This document shows, piece by piece, positions 1 through 20,958 of a DNA stretch of 64,000 bases. A model generated the notes under the pieces. The model was not told the DNA's origin. It ran no database searches and saw only the letters and a list, made by a program, of their open reading frames with translations. Positions within the stretch are counted from its first letter, which is position 1, and each line of letters starts with the position of its first letter. The stretch covers positions 12,648,001 to 12,712,000 of the forward strand of contig NW_027331831.1 of the NCBI RefSeq assembly GCF_033568475.1, given 5' to 3'. The position numbers were made by a program, and so were the translations under genes. Source of the stretch: Henckelia pumila (Eukaryota; Streptophyta; Magnoliopsida; Lamiales; Gesneriaceae).

Positions 1-929
1 TTCAATAATTATAACGAACTACGTGACAGAGAAGCACATCACCAACTTTGCGCCGACTTGGTTGAACACATATGGGCACTAGACGGAAGCAATTAATGAG
101 GAACAACTTTATCATTAAATATTTCGATTGTGCACATTTATGCTTTTTTAAATTCATCTTAGTCTTTGTCAATTGTGCACTTTTATATTTTCAAATTTTA
201 ATTTATGTTGATCTTGATTTGTTGTCTGCTACCGTGATTCATGAACTCACGCTTTATTATTAATTATTAATATTTTCATCATATCATTTTTTATTTTATT
301 AAATATTCATAATAACATTTGAAATGTTAAATAAAAAATATCAAAACATAATTAATCAAAACATTTTACATTAATTTACGTAATCAATCCAAAAAAACTA
401 AAACTAAAATTAATCAAAGATTAATTAATAAGATAAAAATTAAAATTTAATTTATTAATTTATTTTACGTATTTAGCATTATTTAATTAAAATTAATTTT
501 ATTTTATTATAAAATTTAAATTTAAATGTAGGTAATAATAATTATTATTTAATATGTATAGAATTGATTAGTGGGACCCTCAAAAAAGTTAGTTGTTGGG
601 TTTAGGATTGTTGATAGAAGTTATAAAAATTTTGTTTTGAGATATAAATAATGTGTTATAGTAGGTCCCACAATGAAGTTGAGTTTTAAATTTCAGGGTT
701 GCAGTTACCTTAATAAATTGATATCAGAAAACAATAAAGGACTTAGTCAGAGACATTGAATATGGGTGGGTGGCTGTCGTTTGGTGCCTCCATAAATAAT
801 AATAATCAATAAATAAATTATAATATAGATAATATATATATAAAACATAAATAAACATCGAGAATTAAATGCACTCTTGGATAGTTGGTTTTGATACTCT
901 CGATCATGTTCAATGAAATTGCATTTAAT

Positions 930-1500
930 TGAGAGTAGGAGGCCTATGATAAGTATAAATATATTTTAATAAAGTAATATATATATATATATATAAATAA
1001 AGTTTGTAGCTCAATTTTTAAGACTCGCATTTTAAAAAAACCAATTCCTAATTTTTAAACCCTAAAAGGGTTCATTTGCATTTTTAGACCTTAGAGGGGT
1101 TAATTTGTAATTAAGCACATTTTTTGCCTATAAATATCCGTGGATTTCTTCATTTCAAGGTAATTGATTTCTCATTCCAAAAGCTCTCAACTTTTGTTAT
1201 CGCAGAGCAGGTTGAGCGTCGGAGAGTTATCGTCGGGTGATCACCCGGCGCCTCTAACGTTTGTTCGTGAAGCAAGTGACAACCCCAAGGAAATCAAATA
1301 TTGGACCTTGACTTCTTCAATCGATCCAATGGAGCAGGAGATCATTGGACTTCTTCAGGTGATCTAGCGGAGCAGAATTACGTTTGAGTTCATACCTTCT
1401 AATTTCGAGAATCAACCGATTTACTCTGATTAAGGGAGACAATTATTCGCCCGCATCAATATTCTCAATCAACGAAGCCTCGCTTGGGGCCTTTTACAGA
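930..1500 (+). repeat. LTR-like promoter and leader fragment, left copy
   Basis: The stretch has a TATA-like box (CCTATAAATA, about 1128-1137), followed by a C/T-rich leader and the palindrome CGGGTGATCACCCG (about 1224-1237). It ends in CCCGCATCA (1450-1458). This layout resembles the U3-R-U5 of a plant gypsy LTR. No coding region of a retroelement is attached and no target duplication was found, so the assignment is tentative. The 67-codon frame at 1164 is probably not a gene. Confidence 0.35.
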
Positions 1501-2019
1501 TCTTAGCTCAGTTCCATCTGACCGTTCCTAGTACTTGATTTTATAATATCGTATTACGACGGTCAAGATCACTTGCTTAATATTTAATGAAAGGAATCAC
1601 TAATAACAAGCTACAAAACGATGAAAGTTGATAGTTTCATACATTAGGAGAAAGTGTTGGATGACATTTGTTTCATCAGTTGAATTATAAGAGTATTAAA
1701 ATAACAATTTCACATAAATAAACAAAAAATGAGGGCCAGTGCCTCTCTTGACCTTTAATAGGCTCGTCACTATTATTATTATTATTATTATTATTATTAT
1801 GATATAATACTAAAAAATTTTAAAATTTAAAAAAAGATGATACTCTCTTAAGATCATGTAATTTTACCATCATTTTCGAGTAACATTTGAATTCAAAATA
1901 CTTGGTTGAATAGTTGCCTACCGATCAAACAAAACCCAACCAGATCAAACTTACTGGAGTGAGTGTTTGCAAGTTGCAACTTTGTTGGGAGGAAAAAAAA
2001 TCTATCTATCCTATTGGAA

Positions 2020-2182
2020 GGTTCGATCCTATCCCATGAGTATTATCCCATGGGATAGGTGAAAGTATGCGATTGGTGCAAATTATGTGGGTCCCACATA
2101 ATCATATGGGGCCCACATAATTTGCAACAATCACAAAAGTCCACACCACCCATGGAGTAATACCCCATGGTAGGACCGAATT
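2020..2182. mobile_element. Palindromic MITE (foldback)
   Basis: The left half (GGTTCGATCCTATCCCATG...) is nearly the reverse complement of the right half (...CATGGTAGGACCGAA), so the ~160 bases can fold into one long hairpin around GGTCCCACATAATCATATGG. It lies at the end of the duplicated block. The matching site in the other copy (about 4970-5120) has lost part of the left arm. No clear target duplication was found, so the superfamily is not assigned. Confidence 0.7.
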
Positions 2183-2229
2183 TTCCCTATCACATATTCA
2201 CATGTATTAAGAGCGGAGGAGGAGGTTAG

Positions 2230-2996
2230 ACAATTCATTTGGTACGATGCGTGATTGATGTGTTTGGGTGCGATATTTGAGAAGACCCAATGACGCAGAC
2301 ACTCAGCGATTACTTCAAATGCATCAAGATAAACACGGCTTCCCTGGAATGTTGGGCAGCCTTGATTGCATGCACTGGGAGTGGAGGAATTGTCCTGTAG
2401 CTTGGAAATGACAATATACTAGAGGTGATTACGGTGTCCCAACGATAAATCTTGAAGTAGTCGCATCTACAGACTTGTGGATATGGCATGTTTTTTTTGG
2501 CGTTGCAGGATCGCGTAATGATATAAATGTTCTTAACGAATCACCGTTGTTCAACGCCGTCCTACAAGGAAATTTTTCGAATGTTCATTTCACAGTGAAC
2601 GGGACAAATTATACAAAAGGATATTATCTTACAGATGGAATATACCCAGAATGGGCTGCTTTCGTCAAGAGCTTTCCATGCCCAAAGGATCCCAAGAGGA
2701 AGAAATTTAAGGAGAGACAAGAGTCTGCAAGAAAGGACGTTGAACGGGCATTTGGAGTGCTCCAAGCTCGTTGGGCAATAATTAGAGGTCTTGCACGATC
2801 TCATTACAAGAATGATTTAAAGAATATCATGTACACATGTATTATTTTGCACAACATGATTATTGAAAACAAAGGCAATGAATCTGTCAACTGGTCGGAT
2901 GAAGACACTCCTCCACCAGCACGAATTGTCATGGGAGCTACGCAAGAATTTCGAGAGTATCTCAATAATTATAACGAACTACATGACAGAGAATAA
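2230..2996 (+). pseudogene. PIF/Harbinger transposase (DDE nuclease), 5'-truncated and interrupted
   Basis: The translation matches the HARBI1/ALP1-like DDE nuclease of plant PIF/Harbinger transposons. The three catalytic positions can be seen: D in GSLDCMHWEW (about 2370-2395), D in AGSRNDINVL (about 2507-2535) and E in KDVERAFGVLQARW (about 2730-2775). The C-terminal helix IMYTCIILHNMIIE is also typical. A TGA at 2409-2411 breaks the frame just after the first catalytic block. The 173-codon open part starts at 2475, and no N-terminal portion or start codon is found upstream. The last ~60 bases of a second copy lie at 1-60. It cannot make a complete transposase. Confidence 0.9.
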
Positions 2997-3889
2997 CATC
3001 ACCAACTTCGCGCCGACTTGGTTGAACACATATGGGCACTAGACAGAAGCAATTAGTGAGGAACAACTTTATCATTAAATATTTCGATTGTGCACATTTA
3101 TGTTTTTTTAAATTCATCTCAGTCTTTGTCAATTGTGCACTTTTATATTTTTAAATAATAATTTATGTTGATCTTGATTTGTTGCCTGCTATCGTGATTC
3201 ATGAACTCACGCTTTATTATTAATTATTAATATTTTCATCATATCATTTTTTATTTTATTAAATATTCATAATAACATTTGAAATATTAAATAAAAAATA
3301 TCAAAACATAATTAATCAAATCATTTTACATTAATTTACGTAATCAATCCAAAAAAACTAAAACATAATTAATCAAAGATTAATTAATTAGATAAAAAAT
3401 TAAAATTTAATTTATTAATTTATTTTACGTATTTAGCATTATTTAATTAAAATTAATTTTATTTTATTATAAAATTTAAATTTAAATGTAGGTAATAATA
3501 ATAATTATTTAATATGTATAAAATTGATTAGTGAGACCCTCAAAAAAGTTAGTTGTTGGGTTTAGGATTGTGGATAGAAGTTATAAAAATTTTGTTTTGA
3601 GATATAAATGATGTGTTATAGTAGGTCCCACAATAAAATTGAGTTTTAAATTTTAGGGTTGCGGTTACCCTAATAGATTGATATCAGAATACAATAAAAG
3701 GCTTAGTCAGAAACATTGAAAAGGCATTGAATATGGGTGGGTGGCTGTCGTTTGGTGCCTCCATAAATAATAATAATCAATAAATAAATTATAATATAGA
3801 TAATATATATATAAAACCTAAATAAACATCGAGATTTAAATGCACTTCTTGGATAGTTGGTTTAGGTACTCTCGATCATCTTCAATGAA

Positions 3890-4460
3890 ATTGCATTTAA
3901 TTGAGAGTAGGAGGCCTATGATAAGTATAAACATATTTTAATAAAGTAATATATATAAATAAAGTTTGTAGCTCAATTTTTAAGACTCGCATTTTAAAAG
4001 GACCAATTCCCAATTTTTAAACCCTAAAAGGGTTAATTTGCATTTTTAGACCCTAGAGGGGTTAATTTGTAATTAAACACATTTTTTGCCTATAAATATC
4101 CGTGGATTTCTTCATTTCAAGGTAATTGATTTCTCATTCCAAAAGCTCTCAACTTTTGTTATCGCGGAGCAGGTTGCTGACTTGAGCGTCGGAGGGTTAT
4201 CGTCGGGTGATCACCCGGCGCCTCTAACGTTTGTTCGTGAAGCAAGTGACAACCCCGAGAAAAATAAATATTGGACCTTGACTTCTTCAATCGATCCAAT
4301 GGAGCAGGAGATCATTGGACCTCTTCAGGTGATCTAGCAGAGCAGAAGATTGTTTGAGTTCATACCTTCTAATTTCGAGAATCAACCGATTTACTATGAT
4401 TAAGGGAGACAATTATTCGCCCGCATCAATATTCTCGATCATGGAAGCCTCGCTCGGGGC
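3890..4460 (+). repeat. LTR-like promoter and leader fragment, right copy
   Basis: Duplicate of 930-1500 within the tandem repeat, with the same TATA-like box near 4090, the same GGTGATCACC palindrome and the same CCCGCATCA end. An 83-codon frame at 4086 covers it. The frame differs in length from its counterpart and is not credible as a conserved protein. Confidence 0.35.
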
Positions 4461-4969
4461 CTTTTACAGATCTTAGCTCAGTTCCATCTGACCGTTCCTA
4501 GTACTTGATTTCATAATATCGTATTACGACGGTCAAAATCACTTGCTTAACATTTAATGAAATGAATCACTAATAACAAGCTACAAAACGATGGAGGTTG
4601 ATAGTTTCATACATTAGGAGGAAGTGTTGGATGACATTTGTTTCATCAGTTGAATTATAAGAGTATTAAAATAGCAATTTCACATAAATAAACAAAAAAT
4701 GAGAGACAGTGCCTCTCTTGACCTTTAATAGACTCTTCACTATTATTATTATTATATAATACTAAAAAATTTTAAAATTTAAAAAAAGATGATACTATCT
4801 CAAGATCATGTAATTTTACCATCATTTTCGAGTAACATTTGAATTCAAAATACTTGGTTGAATAGTTGCCTACCGATCAAACAAAACCCAACCAGATCAA
4901 AATTATTGGAGTGAGTGTTTGCAAGTTGCAACTTTGTTGGGAGAAAAAAAATCTATTTATTCTATCGGA

Positions 4970-5120
4970 AGATTCCATCCTACCCCATGTGTAGGTGAAA
5001 GTATATGATTGGTGCAAATTATGTGTGTCCCAAATGATTATGTGGGACACACATAATTTGCAACAATCACAAAAGTCCACCCACCCATGGGGTAATACCT
5101 CATGATAGTACCGAATTTTC
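4970..5120. mobile_element. Palindromic MITE, shortened copy
   Basis: Counterpart of 2020-2182 in the right tandem copy. Both arms are still recognisable around GTGGGACACACATAATTTG, but about 20 bases of the left arm are missing and several positions differ. Confidence 0.6.
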
Positions 5121-5132
5121 CCTATCACATAT

Positions 5133-5345
5133 TCTTTTTTTTTTTTTTTAAATTCTACATGAGTCAGAGACTCATTGGCTCATGCGGGGGTTAAATCGAG
5201 GGATGTGCACGAGTAGGGAGGGACCTGAGGGAGGGAACAACATGGTCCAACCCCCAGAGCATACCCCCAAATATTTCAATGAGGAATATGCTCCACACGA
5301 GGATCGAACCCACAATTTTAAAAATATCAAAATAACCTCGATCAA
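5133..5345 (-). mobile_element. tRNA-derived SINE-like insertion
   Basis: On the - strand this reads GGGTTCGATCC, a good Pol III B box (5301-5311 on the + strand), then a body with GGGGGTTGGACC, then an A-rich tail (the T run at about 5135-5150). A B box followed by a body and a poly(A) tail is typical of plant SINEs. A matching A box and target duplication were not identified. Confidence 0.45.
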
Positions 5346-5464
5346 TTTTTATGGTTAAATTACGAAAAAAATTCAAAATATGTACAAACGGGCAAGATGT
5401 ACATCACAAAATATATGTACAAACATTATGAATTATTATTATTATTATTATTAAGACACGATAG

Positions 5465-5542
5465 CTCTGGTTAAACCCTACTCAAAAGCCTCCATAGAAT
5501 TGGGCTGGAATTTCACCGCCAAGTTCCTGGCTTTCCTCTGCC
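5465..5542 (+). promoter_or_regulatory. Proximal promoter / 5'UTR of the XRN gene
   Basis: The sequence just upstream of the XRN start codon holds a telo-box-like AAACCCTA (about 5473-5480) and a site II motif TGGGCT (5501-5506). Both are common in promoters of plant growth and RNA-processing genes. No clear TATA box is seen. The ATT microsatellite at about 5432-5452 lies just upstream. Confidence 0.4.
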
Positions 5543-15491
<9,949 letters not shown>

Positions 15492-16337
15492 TTTTGCGCT
15501 TGAACATTATGAAGTTTGCCAATATCTGCTATCTTCACCTGGCATTCCATTTCTATATTAAAAATGACCACGCGCGGAAGAGCAAACGCAATTCACAGAA
15601 GCCTAATTGAAAGTGTCTGGCTTCAGATGTACAATCTGAATAACTAATTGAAAGTAAGTTATTGGCATCGAAAACTAGCTGTGGTTTTTGTTTCGGGAGT
15701 AAGGTTTTGACATGGTTTTATTTATTCCATTGGAATATGAGTTTTGTTTTTAATCTTTCTTGCATATAATTGCGGTGAAAGTATCCAAGAGGACTTTGCA
15801 AGCACTTTCACTTCATCCTGAGATAAGTATAAATTTACTTGTTATTAATTTTGGTGAGATGTTCCATCGATATATTTACTTATTAATTCTTTCATTATAA
15901 AATTGCATGAGAATCTAGGTTAAGTGAAAGACAAGTTACAGTAAATATTTTAATTCGCGATTTTAGTGGTGTATATAACCTATTTTTTTTATTTTTTTTT
16001 CGTTTTGGGCAAAATTTATACTGTTAACAGCCCGTTCGGTACAACGGATTGGTGTGAATTGTGTTTGGTTGGAATTTTAATAATTTCGGTCAACTCATTC
16101 TGCAAAGGTCGAAGTCATATTAAGTGAAGGAAATTAAATGCGCCTTTCCTTTGTACTAATTATCTTTTTTTTTTTTTTTTTTTTTATATACGCTCCTTAT
16201 TTCTTTTTATTTTTTTAAATTTATATTTTATGCATTGATATTGTTTGAGGTCTTTTTTTTTTGAAACTCAAACAACAATATATTCAAACTGGAAGAAGAG
16301 TACAAACCCAGAAGATCATCAAGATATCGTTCTCTTC
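15492..16337. other. XRN 3' flank, no gene seen
   Basis: Probable XRN 3'UTR followed by AT-rich sequence. The stretch near 16029-16080 (CCCGTTCGGTACAACGG) resembles a degraded hAT MITE end, and a T run lies at about 16166-16186. No coding sequence or RNA gene is recognisable. Confidence 0.5.
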
Positions 16338-16705
16338 ACCATATTACTAATATATGTATAACTCATTTCATTTTATCCTATGTTTTTTTCATCATATTGT
16401 TTATATATATATTAACTATCTATTTTACATCAATCAAATTATTAATTATTTATCTAACATCAATCGAATCATTGAATTCAAATTATTATATTATCCCTTA
16501 TAAATAATATATTTTTTATTTTATTTATTGTTAAAATGACAAAATGGTCATTTAACATTTTTATATAAAATTTAATCAATCAAATCAAACAAATTATAAT
16601 CTATCAATCAAATCCAATATTATTTTAACTATTATTTATTTATTTATTTTTTATTACATTTATCTATATATTACTTATATCATATTTCAAATCAAACGGT
16701 GTCTA
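16338..16705. mobile_element. MITE, same family as 32395-32676 in the opposite orientation
   Basis: The core (TTTCATCATATT, repeated ACATCAATC(A/G)AATCATT units, CCTTATAAATAATAT, TTTATATAAAATTTAAT) aligns over about 280 bases with the reverse complement of 32395-32676. The right end ATCAAACGGTGTCT and the other copy's end ATCAAACGAAGCC are similar. Boundaries are approximate and no target duplication was established. Confidence 0.65.
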
Positions 16706-17586
16706 AGAGTAGCATAAAAACAAGAAAGCCTAGCTAAAACTCCTTATTTCTTATTCTATTCTTTTCATACATACGAAAAAATCACATCTTTTGATACCAA
16801 CTGCGTACATTAGGTTTGGACATGCAAAAAACACCATAAAGCTGGCTGACATAATCAAATCAATGCCTCATTTTTTCATTCATTAAATGAACATATGAAT
16901 AGATTTAGGTTCTACAAATATTTTTAATTCCCCTTGTTCAGTTTCGCTCCAGTAATCTTCTCCGAATCGCGCACTTTCAACTCCTCTGCCATAGCTCCTC
17001 CATTTCTTGATCTGAAGTTTATTCTAAATTTTAGGGTTATTTCCTTTTTCTCTTCTTCTGGGTTCTTCACGAAGAAATTGACACCCAGGTTCTGCAGTAT
17101 GTAGGGTAAACTTTTTCTTTTTTAAAAAGTTTCAATTTTGGCTAGAATTTGTTAAGCTGTTTTTTTTTTTCAAATTATTCACCAGTACTACCTTCTCATT
17201 ATCTCTCTATCTAATTTGTGTAATTTTATTTATTCTTTTGAGGTCTTTTGTGTTAATCTTGCTACATATACATATTTTTGTAAATTTGAACTTCTACAGG
17301 AAATGTTTAATTTGGTCTTACTGTTTATGAGTTTACACTATAAATCCTATTTTATATTTGGGAGTTTTTAAGTTTTCTCTTCTTTAGCATGCGAGGGGTT
17401 ATTAATTTGAAAGTTGTGCATGTAATTCAATGTGAAATTCACTATTGTGGAACTGTTAATTAGATCAGTTTTATTGTATTTTAATCTGCTGCTGGCATTG
17501 TTGACTATCTATTTTTTTTTCAAGAATGCCCCATTTCATTCCTATTTTTGAATAAATTATATAATGAATTCTAATTTATATGTTAG
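16706..17586. other. Upstream region of the CACTA-derived unit
   Basis: The part at about 16930-17100 looks like a transcribed 5' leader (C/T-rich, TTTAGGGTTATTTCC). The stretch 17100-17586 is T-rich and ends with TGTTAG before the exon that carries the start codon, as expected of a 5'UTR intron. No terminal CACTA sequence was recognised here. Confidence 0.35.
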
Positions 17587-17607
17587 GTTACTGTGGTTGT
17601 TTCGACA

Positions 17608-18027
17608 ATGAATATAAATAAAGCTTGGATGTATGCTAGGTTAAAGAATGGATTTGTAACAGAAGAATATATGAATGGGGTTGAGGACTTTGTGAACTTT
17701 GCTAAAAGTCATCCAGAATGTATGAGTGATGACAAGTTACATTGTTCTTGTACTCAACGTAAATGCAGAAATACAACTTTTTGCGATGAGGATACCGTTA
17801 AAGTACATCTAGGAAAGTATGGTTTTGTTCCAAATTATTACAATTGGTATGTTCATGGGGAGCCTTATATTACCGATCCGATCGGACATTCCATTCGCCC
17901 ATCTTCAGCTCCAATTGGTCAAGAAGTTCCACCCAATGACAATGCAATGCAGTCAATTGTTCATGATGGGATGAATGTGCTTCGTCACAAAATGACACTT
18001 TTGTCGATGCTCGATCTCAGACTATAG
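17608..18027 (+). pseudogene. CACTA (En/Spm) transposase-associated N-terminal domain
   Basis: The start chosen is the ATG at 17608, because the frame upstream of it opens only with GTG. The first ~85 residues match the transposase-associated domain found at the N-terminus of plant En/Spm TNPD-type proteins: KAWMYARL, GVEDFVNFA, then HCSCTQRKC and GFVPNYYNWYVHGE. The frame stops at 18027. Shifting frame before the stop reaches a good donor (ATAGAT|GTAAGT, 18030), which suggests a single-base frameshift near 17985-17995 upstream of the splice site. The central DDE transposase domain is missing altogether. Confidence 0.7.
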
Positions 18028-18711
18028 ATGTAAGTATTAAAAAGTCATTAGTAAATAATATAGTTCCATCTCACTCGTACTAAAAACCTGCAATACTAGT
18101 AAACATACTTTTGAATCTTTAACATCTATTAAATGGTTAAGATAATCCTTTTTCTGTTGGAAAGAATTCTTCAGTGTCTCTGCTGCTTAAATGGTCATAT
18201 TTTCTAAACTTTGGAAGTGCTCTTTGTTGTATGCTTGCCCATTCCATTTAGTTGATGGTTCGTATAATTTTGTCCAAGGATTGGTCTGACTTACATTACA
18301 TGTCCAAGACGCATTTGAGTGCATTTGCAATGGAAAGATTGGCTGCTGGCATGTTTTCTTTTCTTGTAAAATTAACCAATGTTCGGATTCCGATCAAGTT
18401 CAAGTAGTTTTGGAAATTTATTGCATAATATTTTGGAATATTCACCATGTATTACAAAGAAAATAACTTTCAGTGATCTTCAACATCAAATAATGCATCT
18501 TATAAAGCTTGTGTTCAAATTGCATAATGTTATTTTGGTTTGATCTGTGCATCTTTTGATATAATTGAGTTTTCACCAGTTTGACCAGGAAAAACAATAG
18601 ATTTAAGGAAAATAGTATTTACTTTTCTTCCATAAATCTAAATTTTATTGTTAAGTTGATGAATATTTGGTATATTATATATTGATAGTTGTTTCTTTTA
18701 CATAGGATAAT

Positions 18712-19032
18712 ATGACCGCAAGAATTGCCGAGGCATCTCAAGCCCGTATAGAGGGGGAGGAGCGACATACTCCATCACATGATGCCATAATCGACATATA
18801 TTACGAGGTGGTTGGAGGGATGAAGAAAAGTTGCGTTTATGGACTTGGCTCCCAAGCAAAAGTTGTTTTTCCTCATGCGAAGTCTGCTTCTATGGGTAGG
18901 GGTCGTCCCGGTAGCTCATCCTTTGAGATACAAGAGTTGAGGGCAGAGAACACGGATTTGAGAGCTCGAGTGACTGAATTGGAGGGCTTTTGCTTGAATT
19001 TATGGCTCGTATGGTGTTTTCTCAAAGACTAG
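18712..19032 (+). pseudogene. CACTA transposase C-terminal fragment
   Basis: The 106-residue frame has a segment (VGGMKKSCVYGLGSQAKVVF) typical of the C-terminal tail of plant Ptta/En/Spm transposases, followed by a leucine-heptad stretch (IQELRAENTDLRARVTELE) likely to form a coiled coil. An acceptor (TACATAG, 18702-18708) precedes it, so it may be spliced to the exon ending near 18030. Either this is an internally deleted CACTA element or a short fusion gene made from its two ends. Confidence 0.6.
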
Positions 19033-19264
19033 AACATTTTGTAGATTCTGACCAGACTCAAGCTCCTTGAGTTTCGATCGGATTGACTTGGAAATGTTGG
19101 AAGTAGTTTAACATTTTGTTGGATTGGCATTGTTTTGGGATATTTCATACTTGAATACTTGTTATAAATAGTTGTGTTGATTTTGGTGTTGATAAGTTGT
19201 GGCTTTGAGTCATTATATTTGATGTTCATTTTGTGTTGTGTTTTTTTTTTTGCGTGGTTGTAGT

Positions 19265-19790
19265 TAGGGGTGAGCATTCGGTTAATTCGGTCAAAAATCG
19301 AACCGAATTAACCGAATTATTTTTTGGTTAACTGAACCGAACCGAATTTATGCTAAAATTGATTTAACCGAACCGAATTAAAAATTGGTTAATTCGGTTA
19401 CCGACCGAATTAATCGATTTTTTTTTAAAAAAAATTATAAAATAATAAATTTTATAAAATTAATAATTGAAATATAATACTTTTATCATTATAAAACTAT
19501 GTTAAGCTTAAAAAATTAAAATAACAAAAATTAAGTAAAATATTAAATATAAACACATTAAAGTATATTATAAATTATATATAAAGCCTAATAAAAAAAT
19601 CAAAATTTAATTATTTTATAATTCGGTTAACTGTATTTTCTTTTAAGAAAACCGAAAACCGAACCGAAATAACCGATTTAACCGAAATTTTCGAACACAA
19701 AACCGAATTTTCGAATTAATCGAATCGAATTTCCGAATTGAGTTGGTTCGGTCGGTTAATTTGGTTTAACCGAAATTTTGATCACCCCTA
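19265..19790. mobile_element. hAT-type MITE, AACCGAA-array
   Basis: It begins TAGGGGTGA and ends TCACCCCTA, flanked on both sides by the 8-base direct repeat GTTGTAGT (19257-19264 and 19791-19798), which is the hAT target size. Both subterminal regions are packed with AACCGAA / TTCGGTT motifs on either strand, and the centre is AT-rich. There is no coding capacity. It sits inside the CACTA remnant. Confidence 0.92.
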
Positions 19791-19839
19791 GTTGTAGTGA
19801 TTGCTTATGCATATTGTGTTGTGATTTTGGGTTTCTATA

Positions 19840-20142
19840 ATAAAGACGGGCGATCCGTCTCTAATTTACAGATGGATTTTATGACATCGGTCTCTATATT
19901 AGAGACATTATGATTAAATCAGCCGCTATATGCCTATATTAGAGACCGAATATACGGAATATAATGAGTCGATATCAAATACAGGCACCATATAAAAAAA
20001 ATGTGTCTCTATTTTAGAGACCGAAAATGTAAATGAGTTCTCTAACTTACCGGTCCGTCATTTGGGTCACTACCGATTTGTCGGTTTCTAATCCTCGTTT
20101 TTCTTGTTGTACATATCAAGATCTACTGACTACTATCATTGA
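19840..20142. repeat. Subterminal-repeat region of the CACTA remnant
   Basis: Several short inverted units read TCTCTA-(A/T)n-TAGAGAC, for example around 19890-19912, 19936-19950 and 20006-20026. Repeats of the GGTCTCTA...TAGAGACC kind are typical of the subterminal DNA where CACTA transposases bind. The region is cut by the Tat retroelement at 20143, and no terminal CACTA/TAGTG end was found beyond it. Confidence 0.5.
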
Positions 20143-20577
20143 TGATGTAGCCAAAAATCACTTGTATGTGACACGTTGCTTCCGCAAAGTCCGGAGTATC
20201 AGTAAGTCCTTGTATGTTCCCGATGGAGATCTTCAGTGGGTTGTTCCTACGTCACAAAACAAAGTCAGAGGAGCCGGGAGGGTTCCCGGCGAAGGCACTC
20301 CGACGCTCAAGTCAGTTATTACTCAAGGAATAATAATCGAGAGTAGAGCGATCTATTGCTTAAGAAAGTGTGTACCTTAATAATGAAGTGACTTGAGCTA
20401 TTTATAGATATTCGGAGAGTTTCACGGGCTTAAGCCTCTTATGGGCCTTTGTAGAATTCAGGGCCTGCTTGAATTAAATATATATAATATTTAAATAAGC
20501 TTGGGCCTTAAAAATATTCGGAGTGGACCTTCATGATCGGGCTCAGGCCCAGTTGAATTTTTAGGTGTAACCTATCA
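20143..20577 (-). repeat. 3' LTR of the Tat element
   Basis: 435 bases, starting TGATGTAGCC and ending AACCTATCA as read on the + strand. It is identical to 30006-30440 except at 20527. It lies beyond the opposite-strand ORF, so it is the 3' LTR with respect to gag-pol. Confidence 0.97.
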
Positions 20578-20958
20578 TAGGCCCCCCACTCTCGGGCGTG
20601 TCGCGTGTGCTGAGAGGACCGAGAGTAATATTTTTATTGGAGTATTGCCAGAAATTTATCTGCCAAAAACGAATATTTTTTGCCACTGCGAAAATTAAGG
20701 GGAATCGACCTGTAGTAGGACTGTGAGGCCATGAAATTTAAATTCTGGCGAAATAATAATTACAGTGTAATTGGATAGGAATCAAAATCCTGCCAGAATC
20801 TTAATTGTAGAAACCCAGTAAAACTCTATCAGATATTGTGATTATAAATTCAGCACCGCAGTATATTTTTCATCACAACTTACTAACGAAATTTGATTTT
20901 CATTATTGTAGGATTCACGATCACATATAAAAAATAAGCTAAGGAGAGACAAAGCGAT
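20578..20958. other. Polypurine tract and untranslated spacer of the Tat element
   Basis: The G-rich tract next to the 3' LTR (CCCCCCACTCTCGGG on the + strand, 20582-20596) is the plus-strand primer. The rest has no coding sequence. Because the opposite-strand gene starts at 20959, its promoter must lie here or in the LTR. Confidence 0.6.

Larger units (their letters stand above)
1..2208. repeat. Tandem duplication, left copy (incomplete at window edge)
   Basis: This block matches 2961-5132 at an offset of about 2950-2960 bases, with scattered substitutions and small indels. It begins inside the last codons of a PIF/Harbinger transposase; the same 3' end is found at about 2961-3000. It then runs through an AT-rich spacer, an LTR-like leader (about 930-1500), an ATT microsatellite (about 1770-1800) and a palindromic MITE (about 2020-2182). 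Similarity ends near 2208. The repeating unit is transposase plus spacer, so the transposase belonging to this copy probably lies just outside the window. Confidence 0.9.
2961..5132. repeat. Tandem duplication, right copy
   Basis: Second copy of the segment seen at 1-2208. Differences include a shorter ATT microsatellite (about 4740-4754), a short extra sequence near 3720 and a shortened MITE (about 4970-5120). Similarity stops exactly where a run of T begins at about 5135, so this end was either replaced or invaded by the adjacent SINE-like sequence. Confidence 0.9.

Noticed and set aside
946..1458. Complete solo LTR with TG...CA ends
   Set aside because: The flanking five bases (GCCTA and ATATT) do not match, so the exact ends cannot be supported; only an LTR-like fragment is annotated.
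5191..5376. 61-codon - strand frame
   Set aside because: It lies within the SINE-like sequence and has no domain.
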